From Micromonospora sp. WMMD1120 (GTDB lineage Bacteria > Actinomycetota > Actinomycetes > Mycobacteriales > Micromonosporaceae): DNA of 64,000 bases. The stretch is taken from NCBI RefSeq assembly GCF_029626235.1, contig NZ_JARUBO010000005.1, positions 3,752,501-3,816,500 of the forward strand, written 5' to 3'. Positions 30,704 to 39,272 of the stretch are shown here, piece after piece. The notes beneath the pieces were generated by a model, which ran no database searches, had not been told where the DNA came from, and was given only the letters and a program-made list of their open reading frames with translations. Position numbers and translations under genes: made by a program. Every line of letters starts with the position of its first letter. The stretch's first letter is position 1.

Positions 30704-33174
30704 CGGCCGGTCCGTTCCACGCGGGCGGACCGGGCGTCCTTGCGCACCTCGAAGCGGACCGGAATCCGCTCGGCCAGCGCCGACACGTGGGTCACCACGC
30801 CGACCATCCGGTCGCCCCTGGCGGCCAGGTTCTCCAGTGTGGCCGCCACCGTGTCCAGGGTGGCGGCGTCCAACGTGCCGAAGCCCTCGTCCAGGACGAT
30901 CGACTCCAGGCTCGCCGCCGTCGTCGACATCCCGGCCAACTGCTCGGAGAGCGCCAACGCCAGCGCCAGCGACGCCTGGAACGTCTCGCCGCCGGAGAGG
31001 GTCCGCACACCCCGACGCAGGCCCGCGTCGTGGTGGTCGACGACGGCGAACTCGCCCTTGTCGTGCACCAGCTCGTACTGCCCGCCGGAGAGCTCCCGCA
31101 GGATGCCCGACGCGCCGTCGACCAGCAGGTCCAGCGCCTCGGCCAGCAGCCACCGCTCGAAGTTGTTGGCCCGCAGGTGCCCGGCGAGGGCGCGGGCGAC
31201 CCGCGCCTCCCGCTCGTGCCCGGCCCGCTGCTCGCGCAGCTCCCCGGCCTGCTCCCGGCGCTCCACCAGTCGCCGGCGGTCCGCGTCGGCCCGCTCCACC
31301 GCGACGGTCGCCGCGTGCACCGGATCGTCGCCGACCGGCACGTCGGCCGCCGCGAAGAGCGCCGCCATGTCCCGCTGCACCGCCTCCGCCACGGCCTCGG
31401 CCTCGGCGACGGCGGCGGCCCGGCCGGCCCGATCGGCGCGCCGCCGGTCCGCCTCGGCTGTCGCCCAGCCGGTCAGCGCCGTCCACGCGGCGGCCACGTC
31501 GTCCCGGTCGGCCGCCGGTGGACCGAAGCGGGCCAGCCCGTCCCGGGTGGTGTCGAAGGCACGCCACCCGGCCCGCAGCCGCTCCTCCGCGGCGTCCACA
31601 CCGGCCCGGGCCCGGCGCGCGGCCTCCCGGCCGGCCCGGACCGCCGTCGCCGCCTCCTCCAGGGCCCCGCGCAACCGGGCGTGCTCGGCCAACTCCCGCC
31701 GCAGCACAGCCGGCTCGGCCGCACCGGCGAGCTGATCGTCCAACTCGGCCAGCCGGGCCTCCAACTGCTGCTGCTGGGCCCGCGCCCGCACCAGCAGGCG
31801 CTCCAACTCCCGGGCCGCCTCGTCCCGTTGCCGCACCGCCGCCTGCGCGGCCTTCGTCGCGGCCCGGGCCGCCTTGCCCGCCGCCGTCGCCGCCACCACC
31901 GCCGAATCGGCGGGCACCGCCGGCACCCGCGCCACCGGCTGCTCGCACACCGGGCAGGCCGCGCCCTCGTGCAGGTGCACCCGCAGGCTGACCGCCAGAT
32001 CGGTGGCCTTCGCCTCCTCGTGCGCCCGGAACGCCGCCTCCAACGCGGCGTCGGCCCGCTCGGCGTCCGCGCGGGCGGCCTCCAGGGCGGCCACCGCCGT
32101 CGCGTGCTCGTCGTCCGCCGTGCGCACCGCCGCGCGGACCGTGTCGGCCTCGCCGGCCAACCGGTCCCGATCGTCGTACGCCCGCAGCAGCAGTCGCAGC
32201 GCGCTCTCGTCGCCGGCGCCGGCCAACTCGCCGCGCAGCTTGTCCTCGCGCTCCTCGGCCAACGCCACGGCGGTGGCCGCCGCCTCGGCGTCGGCCCGCG
32301 CGGCGGTGACCGCGCGCGCCACGGCGGCCACCCCGGCCGGCGCGCGTACCCCTGTCAGCACGGCCAGCTCGTCGTCGAGAGCGGTCAGCGCCGCCGTCGC
32401 CTCCCGTGCGGCGACCCGGGCCGCCGACAACCGCGGCACCGCGGCGGTCACGGCGGCGGCCAGCTCGGTCATCCGGTCGACCCGGGCGTCGGCCTCGGTC
32501 AACGCCTCGTCGCCCACGTCGGCCAGCCCGGCGAGGACCTGGTCGACCGCCTCCAACCGGGCGTCCGCCTGCGCCGCGCGGGCCGTCGCCCGCTTCTGCA
32601 CCTCCTCGTAGACGCCGAGGCCGAGCAGATTGACCAGGATCTGCTGCCGGGTCGCCGGCTTGGCGTGCAAAAAGTCGGCGAACTGCCCCTGCGGCAGCAC
32701 GACGCAGCTGGTGAACTGCTCGTACGGCAGCCCGACCGCCTCCAGCACCGCCTGCTCCATCTCGGCGGGGGTGCCGGCCAGCACCTCGCCGAGGTCGTCC
32801 GGGCTCAGGCCGGTGTCCAGTTTGGTCACGTCGAAGCCGGCGGGCATCACCTGCAAACCGGCGTTCGCGGTCTTGACGTTGCCCCGGCCGTCCCGGCGCA
32901 CCACCCGGGTCGCCACGTACCGGGCGCCGCCGGACTCGAAGACCAACCGCACCCGCGCCTCGGTCGCCGACGGCGCCAGCGCGTTCGCCAAACCCCGGGT
33001 CCCGCCCCAGCGGGGCACCGTGCCGTAGAGGGCGAAACAGATGGCGTCCAGCACCGTGGACTTGCCGGAGCCGGTGGGGCCGATCAGGGCGAAGAAGTCG
33101 GCGTCGGTGAAGTCGATGGTGGTCTCGTCCCGGAAGACGGTGAACCCGGCCAGGTCCAGACGCATCGGACGCAT
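30700..33174 (-). CDS. sbcC: SbcC/Rad50-type ATPase subunit of exonuclease SbcCD
   Basis: An 824-residue SMC-like ATPase that with SbcD opens and resects DNA ends and hairpins. The N-terminal head has Walker A GPTGSGKST (about 31-39) and Q-loop VVLPQGQFADFLHA; long coiled coils rich in Ala/Glu/Arg run on both sides of a zinc hook CPVC at 407-410; the C-terminal head has LSGGETFQASLALALALSEQL and Walker B IVLDEGFGTLD. It is shorter than E. coli SbcC (over 1,000 residues), i.e. it has shorter arms. Its ATG overlaps the sbcD stop, and its stop overlaps the NurA-like start. Confidence 0.93.
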   Translation of the reverse strand: MRPMRLDLAGFTVFRDETTIDFTDADFFALIGPTGSGKSTVLDAICFALYGTVPRWGGTRGLANALAPSATEARVRLVFESGGARYVATRVVRRDGRGNVKTANAGLQVMPAGFDVTKLDTGLSPDDLGEVLAGTPAEMEQAVLEAVGLPYEQFTSCVVLPQGQFADFLHAKPATRQQILVNLLGLGVYEEVQKRATARAAQADARLEAVDQVLAGLADVGDEALTEADARVDRMTELAAAVTAAVPRLSAARVAAREATAALTALDDELAVLTGVRAPAGVAAVARAVTAARADAEAAATAVALAEEREDKLRGELAGAGDESALRLLLRAYDDRDRLAGEADTVRAAVRTADDEHATAVAALEAARADAERADAALEAAFRAHEEAKATDLAVSLRVHLHEGAACPVCEQPVARVPAVPADSAVVAATAAGKAARAATKAAQAAVRQRDEAARELERLLVRARAQQQQLEARLAELDDQLAGAAEPAVLRRELAEHARLRGALEEAATAVRAGREAARRARAGVDAAEERLRAGWRAFDTTRDGLARFGPPAADRDDVAAAWTALTGWATAEADRRRADRAGRAAAVAEAEAVAEAVQRDMAALFAAADVPVGDDPVHAATVAVERADADRRRLVERREQAGELREQRAGHEREARVARALAGHLRANNFERWLLAEALDLLVDGASGILRELSGGQYELVHDKGEFAVVDHHDAGLRRGVRTLSGGETFQASLALALALSEQLAGMSTTAASLESIVLDEGFGTLDAATLDTVAATLENLAARGDRMVGVVTHVSALAERIPVRFEVRKDARSARVERTGR

Positions 33175-34322
33175 CAGTGCTCGACCTCCTCGAACAGCTC
33201 GTCGAAGAGCTCCCGGACGCCCTCGTCGTCGTGGCCACGGCTGTCCAGGTAGTCGCCGAACAACTCCCGGGGCGAACGCCCGGACCGCTGCGCGACGCGC
33301 GCTCCGCTGCCCGGAGCGGCCAGCAGCTCCGGGTCGATCCGGATCTCCAGCGCCCGGGGGAGCAGCTCCTGGACCTCCTCACGCAGACCCGCGCGGGGCT
33401 GCTCCCGCACAAACACCCGCAGCCAGGCGTCCGGCGCCTCGATCTCGGCGAGCTGGGCCAGGGTGCCGCGCACCGTCCGCAGCGCGCTCGCCGCGGTCAC
33501 CGGCACCTCCCGCACCCGGGCCGCGGTGCTGGCCGTCACCTCCACCACAGTCACCGAGGGGACGTTCTCCTGCTCGCCGAAGTCCACGGCGAGCGGGCTG
33601 CCGCTGTAGCGCACCGGGCAGGGCCCCTCGACCCGCTGCGCCCGGTGCAGGTGGCCCAGCGCCACGTAGTGCGCGGTGGCCGGAAACACGGTGGCCGGCA
33701 CGGCGTAGCCCAGCACGGTGTGCGCGTCGCGCTCGCCACCACCGGCGGCGGCGCCGGTCACCGTCAGGTGCGCGGTCACCAGGTGCACCCGGTCCGGTTC
33801 GGTGAAACCCTCGGTGAGCCGCCCCAGCACCCGGCCCAGGTGGTCGGCGTACGTCTGGTTGGCCTCGGCGGCGGTCAGCTCGTACATCTCCAGCGCGCGG
33901 ACCGCGTAGCGCTGGGACAGGAACGGCAGCGCGGCCAGCCGCCAGCGCTCCCCGTCGGCGGTGACGCCGTCGATCACGTGCTCGTCCGGGTTTTCCCGCA
34001 CGCTGCCGCGCAGCGTGATGCCGGCGGCCTCCGCCCAGGGACGCAACGCGTCCAGCGCCGGGCCGTTGTCGTGGTTGCCACCGATCGCGACCACGTCCGC
34101 GCCGGTGCGCCGCAGCGCCGTCAACGCCCGGGTGACCAGGCGGGTCGCCTCCGAGGTGGGGGCGGCCGTGTCGTAGAGGTCACCCGCGACGATCACCAGA
34201 TCCGGCTGCTCGGCGCGGGCGATGTCGATCACCCCGGCCAGCACGGCCTTGTGCTCCTCGGCCCGGGACTGCCCCTTGAGCACCTTTCCCACGTGCCAGT
34301 CGGAGGTGTGCAGGATCTTCAT
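33174..34322 (-). CDS. sbcD: SbcD/Mre11-type nuclease subunit of exonuclease SbcCD
   Basis: A 382-residue metallophosphoesterase nuclease. All five phosphoesterase motifs are visible: LHTSDWHVGK (4-13), VIVAGDLYD (about 44-52), IGGNHDN (about 83-89), VTAHL (about 185-189) and ALGHLHRAQ (about 223-231). The C-terminal capping domain follows, ending FDELFEEVEH. The enzyme cuts DNA endonucleolytically and digests 3'-5' with manganese. It begins 18 nt after the herA-like gene and overlaps sbcC, so it is the second gene of the resection operon. Confidence 0.93.
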   Translation of the reverse strand: MKILHTSDWHVGKVLKGQSRAEEHKAVLAGVIDIARAEQPDLVIVAGDLYDTAAPTSEATRLVTRALTALRRTGADVVAIGGNHDNGPALDALRPWAEAAGITLRGSVRENPDEHVIDGVTADGERWRLAALPFLSQRYAVRALEMYELTAAEANQTYADHLGRVLGRLTEGFTEPDRVHLVTAHLTVTGAAAGGGERDAHTVLGYAVPATVFPATAHYVALGHLHRAQRVEGPCPVRYSGSPLAVDFGEQENVPSVTVVEVTASTAARVREVPVTAASALRTVRGTLAQLAEIEAPDAWLRVFVREQPRAGLREEVQELLPRALEIRIDPELLAAPGSGARVAQRSGRSPRELFGDYLDSRGHDDEGVRELFDELFEEVEH

Positions 34323-34340
34323 GGGTGTGCCGGCCCCCAG

Positions 34341-36095
34341 CTAGAACGGGATGTCGTCGTCGGTGCCGCCGCGACCGGAACCCACCACGGCGAACGGATC
34401 GGCGGACTGGGTGATCGAGCGCAGCGTCTCCGATGGCGCCCGGCCCGCCTCGGAGACCCGGGTGGCCCACGCCGGGAACGGGAACTCCAGGCAGAGCGGG
34501 ACCGGGATGTCCGGCTGGTTGACGAACATGGTGCCCGGCTTCGCCAGCAACGCGCGTTGGCGCTGCGCGGGTGGGAGGAAGCCGTATTCCGGGCGGGACG
34601 CCTCGGCCGGGTCGAGCCGACCGACCACCCGGATCGCCGAGTTGGTGACGATCCGCCGCTCCACCTCGCTCGCCGTCTGCTGCGCGCCGATCAGGATCAC
34701 ACCGAGTGAGCGGCCCCGCTCGGCGATGTCGAGCAGCACCTCCTTGATCGGGGAGGAGCCCTCGCGGGGGGCGTACTTGTTCAACTCGTCGAGGACCACG
34801 AAGAGCAACGGCTTCGCGGTGCCCGCCTTCTCCTTGCGCTCGAACTCGCTCTTCAGCGTCACACCGACCACGAACCGCTGCGCGCGGTCCGGCAGGTTGT
34901 GCAGGTCGACCACGGTGACCTGGGCCGACTCGCTGGTGTTGATCGAGTGCGGGCGGCGGGCGGCGAGATCGCCGCGGATCAGCCGGGCGAGGTCCTTCTT
35001 GCTGCCGATCAACCGCCGGGCGAACGCGTTGACGGTGCCCAGACCCACCGCGCTGCCCGCCCAGTCGGAACGGGTCTCGTCGTCGTTGAGCTGGTCGACG
35101 ATGTGGTCGACCAGGTCGCCGTACGAGCCCAGCCGGACCCCGTCGATGCTCACCCCGCCGTCGGCGGGCTGGGCGTGGCGGGCCAGGTGCGCGGCCACCG
35201 AGTGGACCACCATCGTGTACTGCTGGCGCTCGTCGTCGGCGTCGGCGAAGACGTACGGCAGCAGCCGGTCGGCGCAGAACTCGCTCAACGTCCAGTAGAA
35301 CGAGTCCACCCCGGTCAGCCGGCTGCTGACATCCGGGGTGCCGGCCGCGTCACCGACCCGGGGCGGCGCGTAGACCCGGACGTCGGGGAAGGCCCCGGCG
35401 TTCAGGCCGAGCTTCGCATACGCCGCGCGGGTGGGCTCGTCCAGCCGCGTGTTGGGGTGGTCGAGGAAGAGCAGGTCCTCACCCTTGACGTTGAAGATCA
35501 GCGCCTTGGCGTTGACCGCGTCGCCGCCCAGCACGCCGGAACGGAAGACCGAGTAGAGCAGGAAGGTGGCGAAACTGGTCTTGGTGGCCACCCCGGAGAT
35601 GCCGGAAATGGAGACGTGCGCGCCCCGGCTGCCGTCGAGGAAGTCGGCGTTGAGGTAGACCGGCACCCCGTCCCGACCCATCCCCATCGGAATGCGTCGC
35701 TCCATCCGGTCGAAGTGCAGCGCGCGGGCCCGCGCGTCGCCCTCGGCCCGGTGCACCACCGCGCCCGGTGTCGGCGGCACGTAGAGCTCCGGGTCGACCC
35801 GGGTGGTGGTGATCTCGGCTGCCTCCTGCACCATTGCCGGCAGTGTGCCGTCGGCGATGGCGAACACGTCGGAGTCGAACTGGGCGCCCTCGTGCCGGGC
35901 GCGCACCTGGGTGACCACGCCGGCGATCGTCACCGGCTCGCGGTCGGGCAGGTCCCGTCGGGTGACCACCACGTCGTCGAGCTGGAGATAGCTGCCGGGG
36001 GTCACGGCCGTCCAGAACTGCAACGGGGTGGCGTCGGCGGTGCCCAGCACCCGCCCGACCGCCTCGCCCGGAGTGTCGAGGTCGGCGTCGGTCAT
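34341..36095 (-). CDS. HerA-like DNA-translocating ATPase (DUF87)
   Basis: A 584-residue hexameric-type ATPase of the HerA/FtsK superfamily, expected to pump double-stranded DNA to a nuclease. The N-terminus is a HAS-barrel (GRVLGTADATPLQFWTAV to VVTQVRARHEGAQF, about 14-73). The ATPase core has SISGISGVATKTSF (162-175), a Walker A in which the usual Gly before Lys is Thr171, then Walker B LLFVVLDELN (Asp436, Glu437), sensor Gln residues in IGAQQTASEVERR, and a likely arginine finger there. The altered P-loop needs checking for activity. It is the first gene of the operon with sbcD, sbcC and the NurA-like gene. Confidence 0.85.
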   Translation of the reverse strand: MTDADLDTPGEAVGRVLGTADATPLQFWTAVTPGSYLQLDDVVVTRRDLPDREPVTIAGVVTQVRARHEGAQFDSDVFAIADGTLPAMVQEAAEITTTRVDPELYVPPTPGAVVHRAEGDARARALHFDRMERRIPMGMGRDGVPVYLNADFLDGSRGAHVSISGISGVATKTSFATFLLYSVFRSGVLGGDAVNAKALIFNVKGEDLLFLDHPNTRLDEPTRAAYAKLGLNAGAFPDVRVYAPPRVGDAAGTPDVSSRLTGVDSFYWTLSEFCADRLLPYVFADADDERQQYTMVVHSVAAHLARHAQPADGGVSIDGVRLGSYGDLVDHIVDQLNDDETRSDWAGSAVGLGTVNAFARRLIGSKKDLARLIRGDLAARRPHSINTSESAQVTVVDLHNLPDRAQRFVVGVTLKSEFERKEKAGTAKPLLFVVLDELNKYAPREGSSPIKEVLLDIAERGRSLGVILIGAQQTASEVERRIVTNSAIRVVGRLDPAEASRPEYGFLPPAQRQRALLAKPGTMFVNQPDIPVPLCLEFPFPAWATRVSEAGRAPSETLRSITQSADPFAVVGSGRGGTDDDIPF

Positions 36096-36243
36096 CGGGC
36101 GAGGCGGGTCGGTCGGGCACTACGGTCGGCACGCATGCAGTGCATCCTGCCCGAGGAGTACGACAGGTCGCCACGCGACGCGGCGGAGGACACCAGACGC
36201 CGTCACACCGGCGACGGTGGGTGTGCGGCCGGACGACCGCCGG

Positions 36244-36990
36244 TCACCGACGGGCGTGGCGGAGCAGGAGCACGCCGTCGTCGGCGGCGAGCACGTGTCG
36301 CAGCGGCAGGTGTCGGGGCGGCGCCTCGGCTCCGCTGGTGATCCGTCCCGGGCCGGGGCCGGCGAGCAGCGGCGCGACGGTGAGGCACAACTCGTCCACC
36401 AGGTCGGCGGCGGTGAGCGCGCCGAACAGTTGCGGGCCACCCTCACAGAGCAGCTGGGTCAGCCCACGCCGGTGCAGCTCGGCGAGGCCGGCGGCCAGGT
36501 CGATGCGCTCGCTGTCGCCGCGTACCAGGTCGGCGACGTCGACCAGGCCGGGCGGTGGCTCGGCCTCGGCGTGGGTGAGCACGATCGGGCGGGTCGGAGC
36601 GTCGGCGAAGGCGGCCTGCGCCGGGTCCAGGTCGAGCGAGCCGGAGACGACCACGAGCGTCGGATACTCGGCCAGGCCGTGCTCGCGCCGCCAGGCGCGG
36701 CGGCGCTCGTCGAGGCGGATCGCCCGGTACCCCTCGTGGCGCAGCGTTCCGGCGGCCACCACCAGAGCGTCGCAGACCATCCGGAGCAGGCCGAACACCC
36801 GCTTGTCCGGCTCGCCGGAGAGCCCGGCGGAGTAGCCGTCCACGGTGACCGCGCCGTCCAGGCTGGCGACGAAGTTGACCCGCAGGCGGGGGCCGTCGGC
36901 ACGGCCGTAGAGCGCGGTCAGCTCGGCGTCGTCAAGCGGCTCCGTCGACGGCTGCGGCCAGAGCCGCCGGATCGGGATTCCGACGTTCAT
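36244..36990 (-). CDS. RibD C-terminal/dihydrofolate reductase-like pyrimidine reductase family protein
   Basis: A 248-residue oxidoreductase of the RibD reductase-domain family: RPRVNFVASLDG-like start (PRLRVNFVASLDGAVTVDG, about 34-52), KRVFGLLRMVCDALVVAAGTLRHEGY (about 63-88), and the NADPH-binding end LTQLLCEGGPQLFGALTAADLVDELCLTVAPLLAG (about 174-208). RibD reductases act on a riboflavin precursor with NADPH; stand-alone copies often have other, unknown substrates. The deaminase domain is absent and no riboflavin gene is near. The ATG at 36990 overlaps the stop of the Cys-rich microprotein at 36987-37106. Confidence 0.87.
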   Translation of the reverse strand: MNVGIPIRRLWPQPSTEPLDDAELTALYGRADGPRLRVNFVASLDGAVTVDGYSAGLSGEPDKRVFGLLRMVCDALVVAAGTLRHEGYRAIRLDERRRAWRREHGLAEYPTLVVVSGSLDLDPAQAAFADAPTRPIVLTHAEAEPPPGLVDVADLVRGDSERIDLAAGLAELHRRGLTQLLCEGGPQLFGALTAADLVDELCLTVAPLLAGPGPGRITSGAEAPPRHLPLRHVLAADDGVLLLRHARR

Positions 36991-37106
36991 TCGCCGGCCG
37001 GACCGGTGACCGGAGGGGTCGGTTGGGCGGTACGGTGCTGGCAGTCGCACCAGTTCCGGCCCGGGCAGTCGTCGTGTCGCCGGGCCCGGCACGCTCGGCA
37101 GATCAT
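36987..37106 (-). CDS. 39-residue Cys-rich zinc-ribbon-like microprotein
   Basis: A short reading frame MICRACRARRHDDCPGRNWCDCQHR followed by a Pro/Thr-rich tail ending PAGE. Five Cys (3, 6, 14, 20, 22) and His24 form a CxxC ... C ... CxC-H pattern, fitting a small zinc ribbon. The ATG at 37106 starts it, and its TGA overlaps the RibD-like ATG in the form ATGA, the same coupling used by true operon genes in this window. The composition is constrained, not random. Function is unknown. Confidence 0.65.
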   Translation of the reverse strand: MICRACRARRHDDCPGRNWCDCQHRTAQPTPPVTGPAGE

Positions 37107-37140
37107 GCTCGCAGCCTAAGCCGCGGGAGGGTAGGACAGC

Positions 37141-37704
37141 ATGCCGCGTCAGATCTTCCAGCTGAAGATGTCCCTCGCCGGCGTCCGCCCGCCGGTGTGG
37201 CGGCGGGTGCTCGTGCCGGCCGGCTACACGCTCGACCGCCTGCACCGGGTGGTGCAGCACGCCATGGGCTGGCGGGACTGCCACCTGCACTCGTTCGAGA
37301 TCGACGCCGTGCAGTACGGCGAACCGGATCCGGACGGCGAGTTGGCGCTGCACGACGAGTTGGACGTCCGGCTGGACGCGGTGCTCGGCAAGGGCAGCCG
37401 GTTCTCCTACACGTACGACTTCGGCGACTGGTGGGAGCACGACCTGGTCGTGGAGGACGCGCTGACCGCCGACCCCGACGAGCGGTACCCGGTCTGTCTG
37501 GCCGGTGAGCGCGCCTGCCCGCCGGAGGGTGTCGGCGGGCCGCCGGGTTACCAGGCGCTGCTGGTGGCCCTGGACGGCCGGACCGGCGTCCCGGACCTCG
37601 ACGAGCCACGGCACGCGCTGCTCCTCGACTGGGCCGGCCCGACCTTCGACCCGTCCCGCTTCGACCCCGACGGCGCCACCACGCTCCTGCGGCGCTTCTG
37701 CTGA
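37141..37704 (+). CDS. Plasmid pRiA4b ORF-3 family protein
   Basis: A 187-residue member of the pRiA4b ORF-3 family (IS1096 passenger-like). Family landmarks are IFQLKMSLAGVRPPVWRRVLVPAGYTLDRLHRVVQHAMGW (about 5-44), CHLHSFEIDAVQYG, FSYTYDFGDWWEHDLVVE (about 96-113) and CPPEGVGGPPGYQALLVAL. The molecular function is unknown; the family spreads with mobile elements but occurs here with no transposase or flanking inverted repeats. It starts at ATG 37141, with GGGAGGG seven nucleotides before. Confidence 0.88.
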   Translation: MPRQIFQLKMSLAGVRPPVWRRVLVPAGYTLDRLHRVVQHAMGWRDCHLHSFEIDAVQYGEPDPDGELALHDELDVRLDAVLGKGSRFSYTYDFGDWWEHDLVVEDALTADPDERYPVCLAGERACPPEGVGGPPGYQALLVALDGRTGVPDLDEPRHALLLDWAGPTFDPSRFDPDGATTLLRRFC

Positions 37705-37807
37705 CTCCGGCGCCCCGCCGTCGCCGGTCGGGGGAGTGGCGTCGGGTACGCCGTCAATTCCCTTGATCACCAGGTCGGGGCGGTGGACGTCATCGGCGGT
37801 AACGATC

Positions 37808-37821
37808 TGGGAACGCTCCCA
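37808..37821. promoter_or_regulatory. CebR operator 1 (upstream of cebE promoter)
   Basis: TGGGAACGCTCCCA, one mismatch from the known CebR/CelR box TGGGAGCGCTCCCA. It lies nine nucleotides upstream of the -35 hexamer. Confidence 0.85.
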
Positions 37822-37829
37822 TCGTCCTA

Positions 37830-37858
37830 TTGACACTCCCGTTACCCGCCGGCAATCT
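37830..37858 (+). promoter_or_regulatory. cebE promoter
   Basis: TTGACA (37830-37835), 17 nt, CAATCT (37853-37858). It is flanked by the two CebR boxes; the second box covers the expected transcription start, so bound CebR would block initiation. The rest of the 267-nt gap from 37705 holds no gene. Confidence 0.6.
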
Positions 37859-37860
37859 CA

Positions 37861-37874
37861 TGGGAGCGCTCCCG
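37861..37874. promoter_or_regulatory. CebR operator 2 (at the cebE transcription start)
   Basis: TGGGAGCGCTCCCG, one mismatch from TGGGAGCGCTCCCA, two nucleotides after the -10 box. Confidence 0.85.
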
Positions 37875-37971
37875 AGGTGGCGTGGGTCACGCAGAGATCC
37901 CCCGACCCGGAGCGATCGGCAACCCCCCACCACACACATCCAGCCTCACCACCGAAAAGAGGGGTCAGCGA

Positions 37972-39261
37972 ATGAGTGTCACCACGCGGCGTACCCGCCT
38001 GGCGGCCGCTGCCCTGGCCGCGATCACCGCAATCGGCGGTCTCGCGGCCTGCGGCAACGACGACGACAAGCCGGCGGCCGGCGAGAAGCCGGCCAAGCTG
38101 GTCGTCGACACCTTCGGCGAATTCGGCTACGAAGAGCTCGTCAAGCAGTACGAGAAGGACACCGGCATCAAGGTCGAGCTGCGCAAGACCGCGCAGCTCG
38201 CCGAGTACCGGCCGAAGCTTGTCCGCTACCTCGCCACCGGCAAGGGCGCGGCGGACGTCACCGCCCTGGAAGAGGGCATCCTCAACGAGTTCAAGGCCAA
38301 CCCGCGCAACTGGGCCGACCTCAACCCGCTGGTGGCCGACCACTCGAAGGAATACCTGCCCTGGAAGTGGGAGCTGGGCAAGGCGCCGGACGGCCGGCTG
38401 ATCGGCCTGCCGACCGACGTCGGCAGCCTCGCCGTCTGCTACCGCAAGGACCTGTTCCAGGCGGCCGGCCTGCCCACCGAGCGCGACCAGGTGTCGGCGC
38501 TCTGGCCGGACTGGAAGGGCTTCCACGACGCCGGTCTGAAGTACAAGCAGGGCAGCGGCGGCAAGGCGTTCATCGACTCGATCACCGCCGTCTCCAACGG
38601 CGTGATGTTCCAGGGCAACGGTGATCTGTTCTACGACAAGGAGAACAACATCATCGCGGACACCAGCCCCGCGGTGAAGAACGCCTGGGACACCGCCACC
38701 TCGATGGTGGACATCTCCGCCAAGGCGTCCACCTGGTCGCCGGAGTGGTCGGGTGGCTTCAAGCAGGGCACCTTCGCGGCCACCTTCTGCCCGTCCTGGA
38801 TGCTCGGCATCGTGTCGGAGAACTCCGGCGCGGCCAACAAGGGCAAGTGGGATGTCGCGTCCGTGCCGGGTGGCGGCGGTAACTGGGGTGGCTCCTGGCT
38901 CGCGGTTCCGGAGCAGAGCAAGTACCCGAAGGAGGCGGCGAAGCTCGCCGAGTTCCTGACCAGCGCCAAGAGCCAGGTGGAGGCCTTCAAGGCCAAGGGC
39001 CCGCTGCCCACCCACCTGGAGGCGCTGAAGAACGAGGCGTTCACCAGCTACACCAACGAGTACTTCAGCAACGCGCCGACCGGCAAGATCTTCGGGGAGA
39101 GCGTCGCCAAGATCCAGCCGACCTACCTGGGCCCGAAGCACCAGGCGGTCAAGGAGAACGCGCTCGAGCCGGCCCTGCGGGCGTTCGAGAGCGGGCAGGC
39201 CGACAAGGCGAAGGCCTGGGAGCAGTTCACGAAGGACGCAAAGACTCAGGGTGCCTTCTGA
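37972..39261 (+). CDS. cebE: Cellobiose/cello-oligosaccharide ABC transporter binding lipoprotein
   Basis: A 429-residue family 1 solute-binding protein that captures cello-oligosaccharides at the cell surface. The signal peptide ends in the lipobox GLAAC (Cys27). The mature protein has the usual SBP features: LVVDTFGEFGYEELVKQYEKDTGIKVEL (about 43-70), RYLATGKGAADVTALEEG, LIGLPTDVGSLAVCYRKDLFQAAG, and WMLGIVSENSG. Placement first in an operon with two permeases, a GH1 enzyme and CebR, and two CebR boxes before it, identify it as CebE by analogy to Streptomyces. The ATG at 37972 follows GAGGGG by eight nucleotides. No transport ATPase is in the operon; MsiK-type ATPases are usually shared and encoded elsewhere. 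Confidence 0.88.
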   Translation: MSVTTRRTRLAAAALAAITAIGGLAACGNDDDKPAAGEKPAKLVVDTFGEFGYEELVKQYEKDTGIKVELRKTAQLAEYRPKLVRYLATGKGAADVTALEEGILNEFKANPRNWADLNPLVADHSKEYLPWKWELGKAPDGRLIGLPTDVGSLAVCYRKDLFQAAGLPTERDQVSALWPDWKGFHDAGLKYKQGSGGKAFIDSITAVSNGVMFQGNGDLFYDKENNIIADTSPAVKNAWDTATSMVDISAKASTWSPEWSGGFKQGTFAATFCPSWMLGIVSENSGAANKGKWDVASVPGGGGNWGGSWLAVPEQSKYPKEAAKLAEFLTSAKSQVEAFKAKGPLPTHLEALKNEAFTSYTNEYFSNAPTGKIFGESVAKIQPTYLGPKHQAVKENALEPALRAFESGQADKAKAWEQFTKDAKTQGAF

Positions 39262-39272
39262 GTGATTCTCCG

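Noticed and set aside
30787..33252. Plus-strand frame of 821 codons
   Set aside because: It is antisense to sbcC, rich in Arg/Gly/His, with no domain or ribosome binding site.
29735..33412. Minus-strand frame of over 1,200 codons ending as the NurA-like protein
   Set aside because: Upstream of 30703 it overlaps sbcC in another frame and is only GC-driven open frame.
37141..37704. Insertion sequence carrying the pRiA4b ORF-3 gene
   Set aside because: No transposase, terminal inverted repeats or target duplication were seen around it.
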